A DNA stretch of 64,000 nucleotides from positions 5,347,001-5,411,000 of the forward strand of contig NZ_ASHX02000001.1 of assembly GCF_000478605.2 (NCBI RefSeq), written 5' to 3'. Both the position numbers and the translations under genes were made by a program. Origin of the DNA: Streptomyces thermolilacinus SPC6 (lineage in GTDB: Bacteria > Actinomycetota > Actinomycetes > Streptomycetales > Streptomycetaceae). Below, in pieces: positions 24,306-33,305 of this stretch; the first letter of the stretch is position 1; each line of letters opens with the position of its first letter. The notes beneath the pieces were generated by a model. The model worked only from the letters and a program-made list of their open reading frames with translations. It ran no database searches and was not told the DNA's origin.

Positions 24306-26624
24306 CTACTCCTCCACCGGCTCCGGAACGGCCTCCAGCAGGCCGCGCAGCCGCGTCACACGGTCGGCGCCCGGGGGCTCGGCCACCGCACGGGCCAGCG
24401 CCTGGTCCGCGCCGTGGACGACCGACAGGTGCCGCTCGCCCCGGCTGAACGCCGTGTACACCCACGCGCGGCTCAGCCCGGCCACCGCGTCGCCCGGCAG
24501 CACCGCGACCGCCGCGGGCCAGCGCACGCCTGCCGCCTGGTGCGCGGTGAGCGCCCAGCCGTGCCGCACCAGCGACTCCACGCGCTCCTTCGGCACGACG
24601 ACCCGCTCCGGCCGGCCCTCGCAGTCCAGGTGCAGCCCCTGCGCGTCCGCCGACACGACCGTCCCCTGAAGGGTGCGGCCGGGGGCCTCCGCGTACGCCA
24701 CCCGGTCGCCCGGGTCGAAGCCGCCGAACCGGCCGGGCCCCGGGTTCAGCCGCTGCTTCAGCGCCGCGTTCAGCGCCCGCGTCCCCGCCGAACCGCCATG
24801 GCCGACCGTGATCACCTGAGTCTGCTCCACCGGGACGCCCAGCGCCCTCGGCACCGAGTCCGCGACCAGCTGCACCGTCCGGTGCACCGCCTCGCCCGCG
24901 TCCCGCACCGGGACGATGACGACCTCCCGGCCCGGCGCCTCCACCTGGAGGAGCTCGCCCACGCCGATCCCGGACACCAGCTCACCGACCGGCCCGGGGT
25001 CCGGCGTGCGGGACGCCACCTGCGGGCACACCCGAGCCGCCAGCAGGTCTCCGAAGACCCGGCCCGCGCCCGCCGACGGCAGCACGTGCGGGTCACCGCT
25101 CAGCACCAGCCGGCAGCCGTCCGGCACGGACTCCACCAGCATCGCCGCGGTCTCCACGTCCAGCTGCGGCGCGTCCAGCACCACCAGCAGGTCGAGCGCG
25201 AACGCCCCGTCCTCGTCCCGCCCCGGTCCCGCGGCGCCCGACAGCAGCGCCGCCACCGTCACGGCGTCCACCTCGGGGCCGAGCCTGCGGCGGCCGTTCT
25301 CGCTGTGCACCGCCAGGGCCGCGCGCAGCCCGGCGCCGCGCGCCGCCTCGACCAGCGCGACCGGCTCGGCACGCGCCGCCTCACCGCCCGTGTGCACCAC
25401 CAGGCCCTGCGCGGCGACCGCCCGCGCCAGCTCCTGCGGCCGGGCCTGCGCCCAGCGCGGGTCGGGTCCGGAGCGGGCCAGCCGCGCCAGACCGTCCGCG
25501 AGGCTCTCCTCGGCCATGGCGTACCGGTCCAGCCCCAGCAGCACCGGCGACTTCCCGTCGTCGGCGCCCACGGCTTCGGCTTCCCCGTCCGTCTCCTCCG
25601 GCCCCTCGTCCTCGTCCTCGTCGTGGAAGACCAGCACGGCGCCCTCCGCGACGGCGTGCCGCACGGCCTCGTCCGGGTCCGGTACGGAACGCTCCGCCAG
25701 GGCCGCCCGTACGGCCGCCGCGTCCAGCGCCGTGTGCCCCTGGAGGGCGGCCCGCTCCAGCAGCCACACCACGAGGGCGTCCGTACGGCGCGCGTCGCCC
25801 GGCACGCACGCGGCGCCCAGCAGTGCCCGCGCGAACCCGTCCGCCTGCTCGGGCCGTACGCCCGGCACGGCCAGGAGCCGCCACGGGTCCTCGCGCAGCA
25901 GCTCACCGGCGGTTTCCCCGAGGGCGTTCGCGACCCGCGCCGCGAGCGCCTCCGGAGCCCCGCCCTCGGCGAGCACGGCCCGTACGGCGGCGACCGTCTC
26001 GGGCGCGGCCACGCGCGGCGCCCGCACGGGCGGGGCGACCGGTGCCCGGGGCGGCGCGACCGGCGGGGGAGCGACCCGGCGCGGTGCCGCGACGGGCGCG
26101 GGGGATTCCGGGAAGGTGACGGCCGGCTTCTCGCCGCTCTCCACGGCCCGTACCGCCGCCAGCAGGTCGGCGGCCCGCCCGCTCAGCTTGGTGCCGCTCG
26201 CGATGGGGCCGCCGCGCTCCGCCTTGCGCCGCTCGATCCGCTCCCGCAGCTCCCGCTGAGCCGCGAGCTCGGCCTCCGCCTCGGAGACCCCGGCCCCGGC
26301 GCCGCCACCCCCGTCACCGGCACCGCCCTCCGTGTCACTCCCAGCGCCGCCCGAGCCGTCCGAGCCGGACGCCGTACCGTCCGAGCCGTCAGCCTCCCCC
26401 GGAGACCCGGCCTCGGCGGCCTCCGCGGCGGACTCGTCCGCCTCCGCGGCGTGCTCCGCAGCAGGCTCGGCGGAATCCGTCCCGGCAGGCGGAGGCGGCG
26501 CGTCGGGGCCCGCGCTCCCGCCGACGGCGTCCGGTCCGGCGCCGGGGCCGTCGGGGGGCACGGGCGGGGCGGCGGGGTCGGCGGCCGGGGAGCCGGGGTT
26601 CTCCCCCCGGGGGTGCGCGGTCAC
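24306..26624 (-). CDS. RecD2-like protein with degenerate ATPase motifs
   Basis: 772 aa. Residues 1 to about 115 are low-complexity Gly/Ala/Asp/Ser. Helix-hairpin-helix-like segments follow (VANALGETAGELLREDPWRLLAVPGV). The C-terminal part matches the RecD2 helicase core: a Walker-B-like LLVVLDAPQLDVETAAMLVE, LVLSGDPHVLPS, and the final motif LTAHQAAGVRWPAAVAVLP with WVYTAFSRGERHLSVV. The expected Walker A is only TGGEAARAEP with no GKT/S, and the DE box reads LDAPQ. It is therefore probably not an active helicase. It overlaps the aldo-keto reductase gene (GTGA). Confidence 0.85.
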   Translation of the reverse strand: MTAHPRGENPGSPAADPAAPPVPPDGPGAGPDAVGGSAGPDAPPPPAGTDSAEPAAEHAAEADESAAEAAEAGSPGEADGSDGTASGSDGSGGAGSDTEGGAGDGGGGAGAGVSEAEAELAAQRELRERIERRKAERGGPIASGTKLSGRAADLLAAVRAVESGEKPAVTFPESPAPVAAPRRVAPPPVAPPRAPVAPPVRAPRVAAPETVAAVRAVLAEGGAPEALAARVANALGETAGELLREDPWRLLAVPGVRPEQADGFARALLGAACVPGDARRTDALVVWLLERAALQGHTALDAAAVRAALAERSVPDPDEAVRHAVAEGAVLVFHDEDEDEGPEETDGEAEAVGADDGKSPVLLGLDRYAMAEESLADGLARLARSGPDPRWAQARPQELARAVAAQGLVVHTGGEAARAEPVALVEAARGAGLRAALAVHSENGRRRLGPEVDAVTVAALLSGAAGPGRDEDGAFALDLLVVLDAPQLDVETAAMLVESVPDGCRLVLSGDPHVLPSAGAGRVFGDLLAARVCPQVASRTPDPGPVGELVSGIGVGELLQVEAPGREVVIVPVRDAGEAVHRTVQLVADSVPRALGVPVEQTQVITVGHGGSAGTRALNAALKQRLNPGPGRFGGFDPGDRVAYAEAPGRTLQGTVVSADAQGLHLDCEGRPERVVVPKERVESLVRHGWALTAHQAAGVRWPAAVAVLPGDAVAGLSRAWVYTAFSRGERHLSVVHGADQALARAVAEPPGADRVTRLRGLLEAVPEPVEE

Positions 26625-27610
26625 AGCGTGCTCCAGTCCTGGTCGGGGTAGCGGTGCACGGGCGCCGACACATCGTCCAGCGCCCTGCGGATCTCGTCAG
26701 GAAGACTAAGGCTCTCCACTGACAACGCCGCCGTGAGCTGCCGCGCCGTCCGCGCGCCCACCACCGGCGCCGTCACGCCCGGCCGGTCCCGCACCCAGGC
26801 GAGCGCCACCTGCAACGGCGTCACGGCCAGGCCGTCCGCCGCCGTCGTCACGGCGTCCACGACGCGCCGCGCCGCCTCGTCGAGGTACGGCTCCACGAAC
26901 GGCGCCATGTGGTCCGACGCACCGCGCGAACCGGCCGGGACACCGCCCCGGTACTTGCCGGTCAGCACGCCCCGGCCGAGCGGCGAGGACGGCAGGAGGC
27001 CCACGCCCAGGTCCCGGGCGGCGGGCAGCACCTCCCGCTCCACACCGCGCTGGAGCAGCGAGTACTCCATCTGCGTACCGGCCAGCCGCGCCCGTGTGCC
27101 CGGCGCGGCCAGCTGCCACGTCGCCGCCTTGGCGAGCTGCCAGCCGCAGAAGTTGGCCACGCCCACATACCGGGCGCGGCCGCTGGTCACCGCGATGTCC
27201 AGCGCCTGGAGCGTCTCCTCCAGCGGCGTCCACGGGTCGTAGGCGTGCACCTGCCACAGGTCCACGTGGTCCGTGCCGAGCCGCGCCAGCGACGCGTCGA
27301 GCGCGGCCAGCAGATGGCCGCGCGAGCCGTCGAAGCGGCGCTCCGGGTCCGGGTCGGCCACACTTCCGGCCTTGGTCGAGACGACCAGGTCGCGGCGCGG
27401 CACCAGCCGTTCCATCAGCTGTCCCAGCAGGTACTCGGCCTCCCCGCCGCCGTACACGTCCGCCGTGTCGACGAGGGTCCCGCCCGCGTCCCAGAACGCC
27501 TTCAACTGCTCGGCCGCCTCGTGCTCGTCCGTGTCCCGCCCCCAGGTCAGGGTGCCCAGCCCGATCCGGGACACGCGCAGGCCGGTGCTGCCGAGATGCC
27601 TCTGCTCCAT
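26621..27610 (-). CDS. Aldo/keto reductase
   Basis: 329 aa, (beta/alpha)8 fold. The family pattern is complete: GLGTLTWG, GGTLVDTADVYG with the catalytic Asp/Tyr, DLVVSTKAG with Lys, and DHVDLWQVHAYDPWTP with His. The C-terminus has the NADPH-binding APVVGARTARQL. It reduces aldehydes or ketones with NADPH; the physiological substrate is unknown. Its stop overlaps the start of the RecD2-like gene, so both are co-translated, an unexplained pairing. ATG 27610 is chosen because MEQRHLGSTGL is the standard N-terminus. Confidence 0.9.
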   Translation of the reverse strand: MEQRHLGSTGLRVSRIGLGTLTWGRDTDEHEAAEQLKAFWDAGGTLVDTADVYGGGEAEYLLGQLMERLVPRRDLVVSTKAGSVADPDPERRFDGSRGHLLAALDASLARLGTDHVDLWQVHAYDPWTPLEETLQALDIAVTSGRARYVGVANFCGWQLAKAATWQLAAPGTRARLAGTQMEYSLLQRGVEREVLPAARDLGVGLLPSSPLGRGVLTGKYRGGVPAGSRGASDHMAPFVEPYLDEAARRVVDAVTTAADGLAVTPLQVALAWVRDRPGVTAPVVGARTARQLTAALSVESLSLPDEIRRALDDVSAPVHRYPDQDWSTL

Positions 27611-27702
27611 GGCCGCGAGATTACTGGCCGGAAGCCCACGCCGAGTGACCCTGTGGACAACCCCGCCCGGCAGGCCCACTGCCGCGGCGCCCGCCCGCGC
27701 GC

Positions 27703-27738
27703 TAGAGTCCGCACACCACACACGTTACTGATCAGTAA
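27703..27738 (+). promoter_or_regulatory. Promoter with perfect palindromic operator TTACTGATCAGTAA
   Basis: A -10-like TAGAGT (27703-27708) is followed by the perfect 14-bp palindrome TTACTGATCAGTAA (27725-27738) in the expected early transcript, ending 2 nt before the ribosome site AGGGGA. Short palindromes of this kind are typical TetR-family operators. No regulator gene is nearby. Confidence 0.6.
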
Positions 27739-27750
27739 AAGGGGATCGGC

Positions 27751-28803
27751 ATGCGGCTCGGCATCAACCTCGGCTACTGGGGGGCGGGCATGGACGGCGA
27801 CAACCTCGCCGTCGCGCAGGAGGCGGACCGCCTCGGCTACGACGTGTGCTGGGCCGCCGAGGCGTACGGCTCCGACGCGCCCACCGTCCTCGCCTGGGTC
27901 GCCGCCCAGACCGAGAGCATCGACGTCGGCTCGGCCATCATGCAGATCCCGGCGCGCCAGCCGGCGATGACCGCCATGACGGCCGCCACCCTCGACTCGC
28001 TGTCCGGCGGCCGCTTCCGCCTCGGCCTCGGCGTGTCGGGCCCGCAGGTGTCCGAGGGCTGGTACGGCGTCACCTTCGACAAGCCGCTCGGCCGCACCCG
28101 CGAGTACGTCGACATCGTCCGCAAGGCCATGTCCCGCGAGCGCCTCACCCACGACGGCGAGCACTGGACGCTGCCGCTGCCCGGCGGCCCCGGCAAGCCG
28201 ATCAAGCTGACCGTCCACCCGCAGCGCGAGCACATCCCGCTGTACATCGCCGCCATCGGCCCCAAGAACCTGGAGCAGACCGGCGAGATCGCCGACGGGG
28301 CGCTGCTGATCTTCCCGTCCGCCGCCCACCTGGAGGAGACGGCCCTGCGGCACATCCGGGCCGGGCGCGAGAAGGCCGGGCTGACCATGGACGGCTTCGA
28401 CGTCTGCCCGACCGTGCCGCTCGCCGTCGGCGACGACGTGAACGCCCTCGCCGACACGTTCCGCCCGTACACCGCCCTGTACGTCGGCGGGATGGGCAGC
28501 CGCAAGCAGAACTTCTACAACCGGCTCGCCCAGCGCATGGGGTACGAGAAGGAAGCCGCCGAGATCCAGGACAAGTACCTGTCCGGCGACAAGGCGGGCG
28601 CCGCCGCGGCCGTACCGCACCGGCTGATCGACGACACGACGCTGCTCGGCTCCGTCGAGCGGATCGCGGACCGGATGCGGGCGTACGCGGAGGCCGGTGT
28701 CACCACCCTCACCCTGGCCCCCGCCGGGTTCACCCTGGACGAGCGGATCGCCGCCCTCCGCGCCGGCACGGAAGCGCTGGAGCGCGCCGGGCTGGTGGAC
28801 TGA
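27751..28803 (+). CDS. LLM-class F420-dependent oxidoreductase
   Basis: 350 aa, luciferase-like TIM barrel. Family features are MRLGINLGYWG, QEADRLGYDVCWAAEAYGSDAPTVL, the cis-peptide region GSAIMQIPARQPAMTAMTAA, GRFRLGLGVSGPQVSEGWYG and IPLYIAAIGPKNLEQTGEIADG. It probably transfers hydride with F420 to an unknown substrate. ATG 27751 has a ribosome site and a palindromic operator upstream, so expression is likely switched by a TetR-type regulator encoded elsewhere. Confidence 0.9.
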   Translation: MRLGINLGYWGAGMDGDNLAVAQEADRLGYDVCWAAEAYGSDAPTVLAWVAAQTESIDVGSAIMQIPARQPAMTAMTAATLDSLSGGRFRLGLGVSGPQVSEGWYGVTFDKPLGRTREYVDIVRKAMSRERLTHDGEHWTLPLPGGPGKPIKLTVHPQREHIPLYIAAIGPKNLEQTGEIADGALLIFPSAAHLEETALRHIRAGREKAGLTMDGFDVCPTVPLAVGDDVNALADTFRPYTALYVGGMGSRKQNFYNRLAQRMGYEKEAAEIQDKYLSGDKAGAAAAVPHRLIDDTTLLGSVERIADRMRAYAEAGVTTLTLAPAGFTLDERIAALRAGTEALERAGLVD

Positions 28804-28811
28804 CCCGTCAC

Positions 28812-28832
28812 GCCCGGGGCCGTGCCCCGGGC
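28812..28832 (+). terminator. Terminator behind the LLM oxidoreductase
   Basis: GCCCGGGGC and GCCCCGGGC form a 9-bp stem with loop CGT, 8 nt after the stop. The rest of the gap to 29040 shows nothing I recognise. Confidence 0.65.
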
Positions 28833-29053
28833 AAGCCTGCGGCCGTGGTGGGGGCTCGGGGTCATCCCCGCCACGGCCGTCACGCAGCACAACGCGCCAA
28901 CCACCCCGTCGGTTACGCCCTCGCGCGGTTCCGCCCTCGCCGCGGCGGCTCCGCCCGAGGTTCGCCGACCCGTTCGGCGCATCGGCGGTGGTGAGCTGTT
29001 GCCGCCGCCCGCGCACGGCAGTTGACTCGTGCCGACACGTGGAGGTGACAGCC

Positions 29054-29839
29054 ATGCTCTCGGCCCGCAGCCTGTTCCAGGAGATCGTCGACAGCGACGA
29101 GGCCTTCCAGCTGTTCTGTTCGATCGCGGCCAGCGGGGAGGCGCAGGGAGGCTGGGAGAACGCCAGGATCGCCGCCCTCGTACCGCCGTCCCTGGGCGAC
29201 CTCGCCCCGAAGATCACCCGGCACGGCGCCGACGAGGACAAGCACGGCCGCATCTTCGACGGGCTGCTGAAGAAGCGCGGTCTCAGCCCCGTGCCCGTTC
29301 CCCCGGAGACCGACTACACGATGCTCCTGGAGCGCTCCGGCATCGGCCTCGCCCACGAGAAGCTGCGCCGCGACGAGCCGCTCGGCGAGCACGACATCGT
29401 CGTCTACCTCTCGCACAGCCGCGTCACCGAGCAGCGGGCCGCCGACCAGATGGACATGCTCGTACGGCACTTCGGCGACCACCCGGAGGTCGGCAAGGCC
29501 ATCCGGATGATCAGCAACGACGAGGACAACCACCTGGCGTACTGCCACGAGGAGCTGCTGCGCCTCGCACGCGCCGGACACGCCCGGACCATCCGGCGCA
29601 CCCTGCGCGAGTGCGCCCTCGCCGAGATCGCCGTCTACCGGGACGTGAGCCTGGCCGTCATGGAGCACATGGGCCGTGTGCTGAAGTGGCCGCGCGCCAA
29701 GTCGGCCGTCCTCGCGGGGGGCATCCGCGCCCTCTACGCGTACGAGCGGGCGGGCGGCTGGCGGCGCATGGTCACGCTCTCCATGCCCGAGCGCCTCAAC
29801 GCCCTCGGCGGCCCCGCCGAGGCCGCGTCCGTCCTCTGA
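29054..29839 (+). CDS. Ferritin-like domain protein
   Basis: 261 aa, predicted all-helical. Carboxylate/His motifs ADEDKHGRIFDGLL and NDEDNHLAYCHEELL fit a di-iron four-helix bundle with ExxH-type ligands. Such proteins can be oxygenases or iron-binding proteins, and no specific reaction can be assigned. ATG 29054 has GGAGGTG 6 nt upstream. Monocistronic; convergent with corA across a GC-rich gap in which GTCCACCGG(T/C)CCGGCGC occurs twice. Confidence 0.82.
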   Translation: MLSARSLFQEIVDSDEAFQLFCSIAASGEAQGGWENARIAALVPPSLGDLAPKITRHGADEDKHGRIFDGLLKKRGLSPVPVPPETDYTMLLERSGIGLAHEKLRRDEPLGEHDIVVYLSHSRVTEQRAADQMDMLVRHFGDHPEVGKAIRMISNDEDNHLAYCHEELLRLARAGHARTIRRTLRECALAEIAVYRDVSLAVMEHMGRVLKWPRAKSAVLAGGIRALYAYERAGGWRRMVTLSMPERLNALGGPAEAASVL

Positions 29840-29965
29840 CCAGGCGCCCCCTGCCTCCGGATCAAGACCGCGCGCATACTCCGGCCGGACGCCCCGCCCC
29901 GACCGTGCCCGCACGCCGGGGCCGGTCCACCGGTCCGGCGCGCGTCCACCGGCCCGGCGCCCGCC

Positions 29966-30949
29966 CTACAGCCAGCCGCGCCGCTTGAACAGCCGGTACA
30001 GGCCGACGACCGCGACCGCCATCACGCCCACCACCGCCGGGTAGCCCCACACCCACCCCAGCTCCGGCATGTGCGTGAAGTTCATCCCGTAGACGCCCGC
30101 GACCATCGTCGGCACCGCCGCCATCGCCGCCCACGCGGAGATCTTCCGCATGTCGTCGTTCTGCCGGACGCCCATCTGTGCCAGGTGCGCGGACAGGATG
30201 TCCGACAGCAGCCGGTCCAGCCCCTCCACCTGCTCACCGGCGCGCGTCAGGTGGTCGCTGACATCCCGGAAGAACGGCCGCGACTCCTCGCTGACGTACG
30301 GCACCCCGGCCCCCGCCAGGCGCTCCATCGGCCCGCCCAGCGGCCCCGTCGCCCGCCGGAACTCCAGCACCTGCCGCTTGAACCGGTAGATCCGCGACGC
30401 CGTGTTCTTCGCCTCGCTCCCCGCGGGCTGGAAGACCTCCGCCTCCAGCTCCTCCAGGTCCACCTGGAGCTCACCCGCCACCTCTATGTACCGGTCCACC
30501 ACGGCGTCGCTCACCGCGTACAGCACCGACGTCGGGCCCTGCCGCAGCACCTCCGGCTCCGACTCCAGCCGCCGCCGCACCGCCGCCAGCGGGGACCCCT
30601 CGCCGTGCCGGACGGTCACCACGAACGAGTCGCCCATGAACACCATCAGCTCGCCCGTGGTGACCGTGTCGCCCTGCGGCTCGTACAGCACCGGCTTCAG
30701 GACCAGGAACAGCGAGTCGTCGTACACCTCCAGCTTCGGCCGCTGGTGCGCCTTCAGGGCGTCCTCCACGGCCAGCGGGTGCAGCCCGAACTCCTCCGAC
30801 ACCCGGTCGAACTCCTCGGCGGTCGGCTCGTGCAGCCCGATCCACACGAACGCGTCCACCGCCCCCCGCGCCTCCTCCAGGGCGGCGACGATGTCGGCGG
30901 GGCCCTCTCGGCGGCGCCCGTCCCGGTAGATGGCACAGTCCACGATCAC
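29966..30949 (-). CDS. corA: CorA-family Mg2+/Co2+ transporter
   Basis: 327 aa. A long soluble N-terminal region with coiled-coil-rich stretches (residues about 150-260) is followed by two C-terminal membrane helices. The selectivity signature YGMNFTHMPE lies after TM1 and the tail is basic (FKRRGWL). It forms a pentameric channel for magnesium. GTG 30949 has GGGAAG upstream and lies 63 bp from the divergent histidine phosphatase, so the promoters overlap. Whether Mg, Co or Zn is carried cannot be read from sequence. Confidence 0.93.
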   Translation of the reverse strand: MIVDCAIYRDGRRREGPADIVAALEEARGAVDAFVWIGLHEPTAEEFDRVSEEFGLHPLAVEDALKAHQRPKLEVYDDSLFLVLKPVLYEPQGDTVTTGELMVFMGDSFVVTVRHGEGSPLAAVRRRLESEPEVLRQGPTSVLYAVSDAVVDRYIEVAGELQVDLEELEAEVFQPAGSEAKNTASRIYRFKRQVLEFRRATGPLGGPMERLAGAGVPYVSEESRPFFRDVSDHLTRAGEQVEGLDRLLSDILSAHLAQMGVRQNDDMRKISAWAAMAAVPTMVAGVYGMNFTHMPELGWVWGYPAVVGVMAVAVVGLYRLFKRRGWL

Positions 30950-30999
30950 GGCGCGTATTCTTCCCCGGACCACCCGCCCCACGCCTGCCCCCGGCCGCC

Positions 31000-31005
31000 T
31001 ACTCT
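31000..31005 (+). promoter_or_regulatory. -10 element of a leaderless transcript
   Basis: TACTCT (TANNNT) lies 7 nt before ATG 31013, with no ribosome site. Confidence 0.5.
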
Positions 31006-31012
31006 TGCGGGC

Positions 31013-31732
31013 ATGGCGACGTTGATCCTCGTACGGCACGGCCGGTCCACCGCGAACACCGCCGGCGTCCTCGCGGGCCGCACCCCCGGTGTCACCCTCG
31101 ACGAACGCGGCGCCGCCCAGGCCGAAGCGCTGCCCGCCCGGCTCGCCGGGGTCCCGCTCGCCCTGGCCGTCACCAGCCCCCTGGAGCGCTGCCGCGAGAC
31201 GCTCGCCCCGCTCCTCGCCGCCCGCCCCGGCCTGGCCCTCCACACGGAGGAGCGGATCACCGAGTGCGACTACGGCGACTGGTCCGGCCGCAAGCTCGCC
31301 GAGCTCGCCGACGAGCCGCTCATGGACGTCGTCCAGCACCACGCGTCCGCCGCAGCCTTCCCCGGCGGCGAGTCCATGCGGGCCATGCAGGCCCGCGCCG
31401 TGGACGCCGTGCGGGACTGGAACGCGCGCGTGGCGGCCGAGCACGGAGACGACGCCGCGTACGTGATGTGCTCGCACGGCGACATCATCAAGGCGCTCGT
31501 CGCGGACGCCCTCGGCCTCCACCTGGACCTGTTCCAGCGCCTCCACGTGGACCCGTGCTCCGTCACCGCCATCCGCTACACCCGCACCCGGCCCTTCCTG
31601 ATCCGCCTCGGCGACACGGGCGACTTCACCGCGCTCGCCCCCCGCGACGGCGGCGAAGGCGGCGACGGCGGGGGCAACGGCTACGCCGACGGGGGCGCCG
31701 CGCAGGTCGGCGGCGGCGCGGGCGCACCGTGA
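31013..31732 (+). CDS. Histidine phosphatase family protein (MSMEG_4193-like)
   Basis: 239 aa, phosphoglycerate-mutase-like fold. The phosphohistidine loop is LVRHGRSTANTAGVLAGR (the usual HGE is HGR here), with ITECDYGDWSGRKLAEL and the second catalytic His in VMCSHGDIIKALVADALG. The C-terminus is Gly-rich and disordered. It should be a phosphomonoesterase, target unknown. The family is regularly next to the DUF3090 protein and the SCO1664-type kinase-like protein, as here. The message is probably leaderless. Confidence 0.9.
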   Translation: MATLILVRHGRSTANTAGVLAGRTPGVTLDERGAAQAEALPARLAGVPLALAVTSPLERCRETLAPLLAARPGLALHTEERITECDYGDWSGRKLAELADEPLMDVVQHHASAAAFPGGESMRAMQARAVDAVRDWNARVAAEHGDDAAYVMCSHGDIIKALVADALGLHLDLFQRLHVDPCSVTAIRYTRTRPFLIRLGDTGDFTALAPRDGGEGGDGGGNGYADGGAAQVGGGAGAP

Positions 31733-31745
31733 TCGCTTCGCACAG

Positions 31746-31751
31746 TAGGGT
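31746..31751 (+). promoter_or_regulatory. -10 element upstream of the DUF3090 operon
   Basis: TAGGGT fits TANNNT and would start a transcript near 31758 with a leader of about 54 nt ahead of GTG 31812 (ribosome site GGAGAGGG). Confidence 0.45.
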
Positions 31752-31811
31752 GGATGCGCTGCCGAGACGGCCGTGGCGTCCGACCCACGACAAGACCAAG
31801 GGAGAGGGAAC

Positions 31812-32402
31812 GTGTCCCGTCAGGTGTTCCTCTATGACCCGCCGGAGCGCTTCGTGGCCGGTACGGTCGGGCTGCCTGGCCGCCGTACGTTCTTCCTCCA
31901 GGCGTCCGCCGGCGGTCGGACCACCAGCGTCGCGCTGGAGAAGACGCAGGTCGCGGCGCTCGCCGAGCGCATGGACGAGCTGCTGGACGAGGTGGTGCGC
32001 CGCACCGGCGGCAACGCCCCGGTCCCGGCCGTCGCCCCCGCCGACGTGACCGACACGGCGCCGCTCGACACGCCCGTCGAGGAGGAGTTCCGCGTCGGCA
32101 CCATGGCGCTGGCCTGGGACGGCGAGGAGCAGCGGCTCGTCGTCGAGGCGCAGGCGCTCGTGGAGCTCGACGCGGATTCCGAGGAGGACCTCGCCGAGGC
32201 GGAGGAACGTCTCCTCCAGGACGAGGAGAACGGCCCGCCCATGCTCCGCGTCCGCCTCACCGGCGCCCAGGCGCGGGCCTTCGCCAAGCGCGCCCTCGAC
32301 GTCGTCAACGCCGGCCGCCCCCCGTGCCCCCTGTGCAGCCTGCCGCTCGACCCGGAAGGACACGTATGTCCGCGCCAGAACGGATACCGCCGAGGGGCCT
32401 GA
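31812..32402 (+). CDS. DUF3090 family protein with C-terminal Cys/His knuckle
   Basis: 196 aa. N-terminus SRQVFLYDPPERFVAGTVGL and QASAGGRTTSVALEKTQVAAL are the family signature. Near the C-terminus CPLCSLPLDPEGHVCP places C172, C175, H184 and C186 as a likely zinc site. There is no signal peptide. The kinase-like gene starts inside its last 37 bases, so both are made together. Biochemical function is unknown; the tight neighbourhood with a phosphatase, a kinase-like protein and mshC is its main clue. Confidence 0.88.
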   Translation: MSRQVFLYDPPERFVAGTVGLPGRRTFFLQASAGGRTTSVALEKTQVAALAERMDELLDEVVRRTGGNAPVPAVAPADVTDTAPLDTPVEEEFRVGTMALAWDGEEQRLVVEAQALVELDADSEEDLAEAEERLLQDEENGPPMLRVRLTGAQARAFAKRALDVVNAGRPPCPLCSLPLDPEGHVCPRQNGYRRGA

Positions 32403-33199
32403 CGGCCACCGCCGACGTGCTGGAGCTGCTCGCCGAGGGCGAGCTGACCGTACGCGGCCAGATCCGCGAGGCGTCCAACGCGGTGCTGCTGTGCTCCGTC
32501 GCGTACGACGGCGTGGAGGCGGACTGCGTGTACAAGCCCGTCGCGGGGGAGCGGCCCCTGTGGGACTTCCCCGACGGCACGCTCGCGCAGCGGGAGGCCG
32601 CCGCGTACGCCGTGTCCGAGGCGACCGGCTGGGGCCTCGTCCCGCCGACCGTGCTGCGCGAGGGGCCGTACGGGCCGGGCATGGTCCAGCAGTGGATCGA
32701 CGCGGACCCGTCGGCGCCGCCGCTGCTCTCCCTGGTGGACGGCGACGAGCCCGGCGACGGCTGGCGCCCGGTGGGCCTCGCCGACGTGGGCGGCGGCCGC
32801 ACGGCGCTGCTGGTCCACGCCGACGACCCGCGGCTGCGGCGGCTCGCGGTACTCGACGCCGTGATCAACAACGGTGACCGCAAGGGCGGCCATCTGCTGC
32901 CCGGCCCCGACGGCCGCCTCCACGCCATCGACCACGGGGTCACCTTCCACGCCGAGGACAAGCTCCGCACGCTGTTCTGGGGCTGGGCGGGGGAGCCGCT
33001 CCCCGTGGAGACGCTGGAGGCGCTGGCCCGGCTCGACGCGGAGCTGGCGCCCGGCGCCCCGCTCGCCACCCGCATGGAGCAGCTGGTCACCCCGGCCGAG
33101 CTGGACGCCCTGCGAGCCCGCGTCACCGCCCTGCGCACCACGGCCCGCCACCCGGAACCGTCCGGCACCTGGCCGCCCATCCCCTGGCCGCCCGTCTGA
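32366..33199 (+). CDS. SCO1664-family protein, PI3/4-kinase-like fold
   Basis: 277 aa. A potential ATP lysine lies in DCVYKPVAGERPLWDFPDG (K57), followed by the catalytic-loop-like VINNGDRKGGHLL (D171) and LHAIDHGVTF (D189). These match the order of motifs in PI3/PI4-kinase and HipA-like kinases, so a protein or small-molecule kinase is plausible. The identity of any substrate is unknown. ATG 32366 (ribosome site GGAAGGA) overlaps the DUF3090 gene by 37 bp. mshC follows after 106 bp with its own promoter. Confidence 0.87.
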   Translation: MSAPERIPPRGLTATADVLELLAEGELTVRGQIREASNAVLLCSVAYDGVEADCVYKPVAGERPLWDFPDGTLAQREAAAYAVSEATGWGLVPPTVLREGPYGPGMVQQWIDADPSAPPLLSLVDGDEPGDGWRPVGLADVGGGRTALLVHADDPRLRRLAVLDAVINNGDRKGGHLLPGPDGRLHAIDHGVTFHAEDKLRTLFWGWAGEPLPVETLEALARLDAELAPGAPLATRMEQLVTPAELDALRARVTALRTTARHPEPSGTWPPIPWPPV

Positions 33200-33293
33200 C
33201 CCGACGGGCCGCAGCACATCGCGGTCGTGCGCGCAAGAGCGCGTAACCGGTCATGATCCTGCATCCGGTTCGTATCCGGAACACCCGTCCGGT

Positions 33294-33299
33294 TACGCT
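33294..33299 (+). promoter_or_regulatory. -10 element of leaderless mshC
   Basis: TACGCT (TANNNT) lies 6 nt before ATG 33306. ATGCATGCATG offers a second ATG at 33302, but only 33306 is in the mshC frame. No ribosome site is visible. Confidence 0.55.
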
Positions 33300-33305
33300 C
33301 GATGC

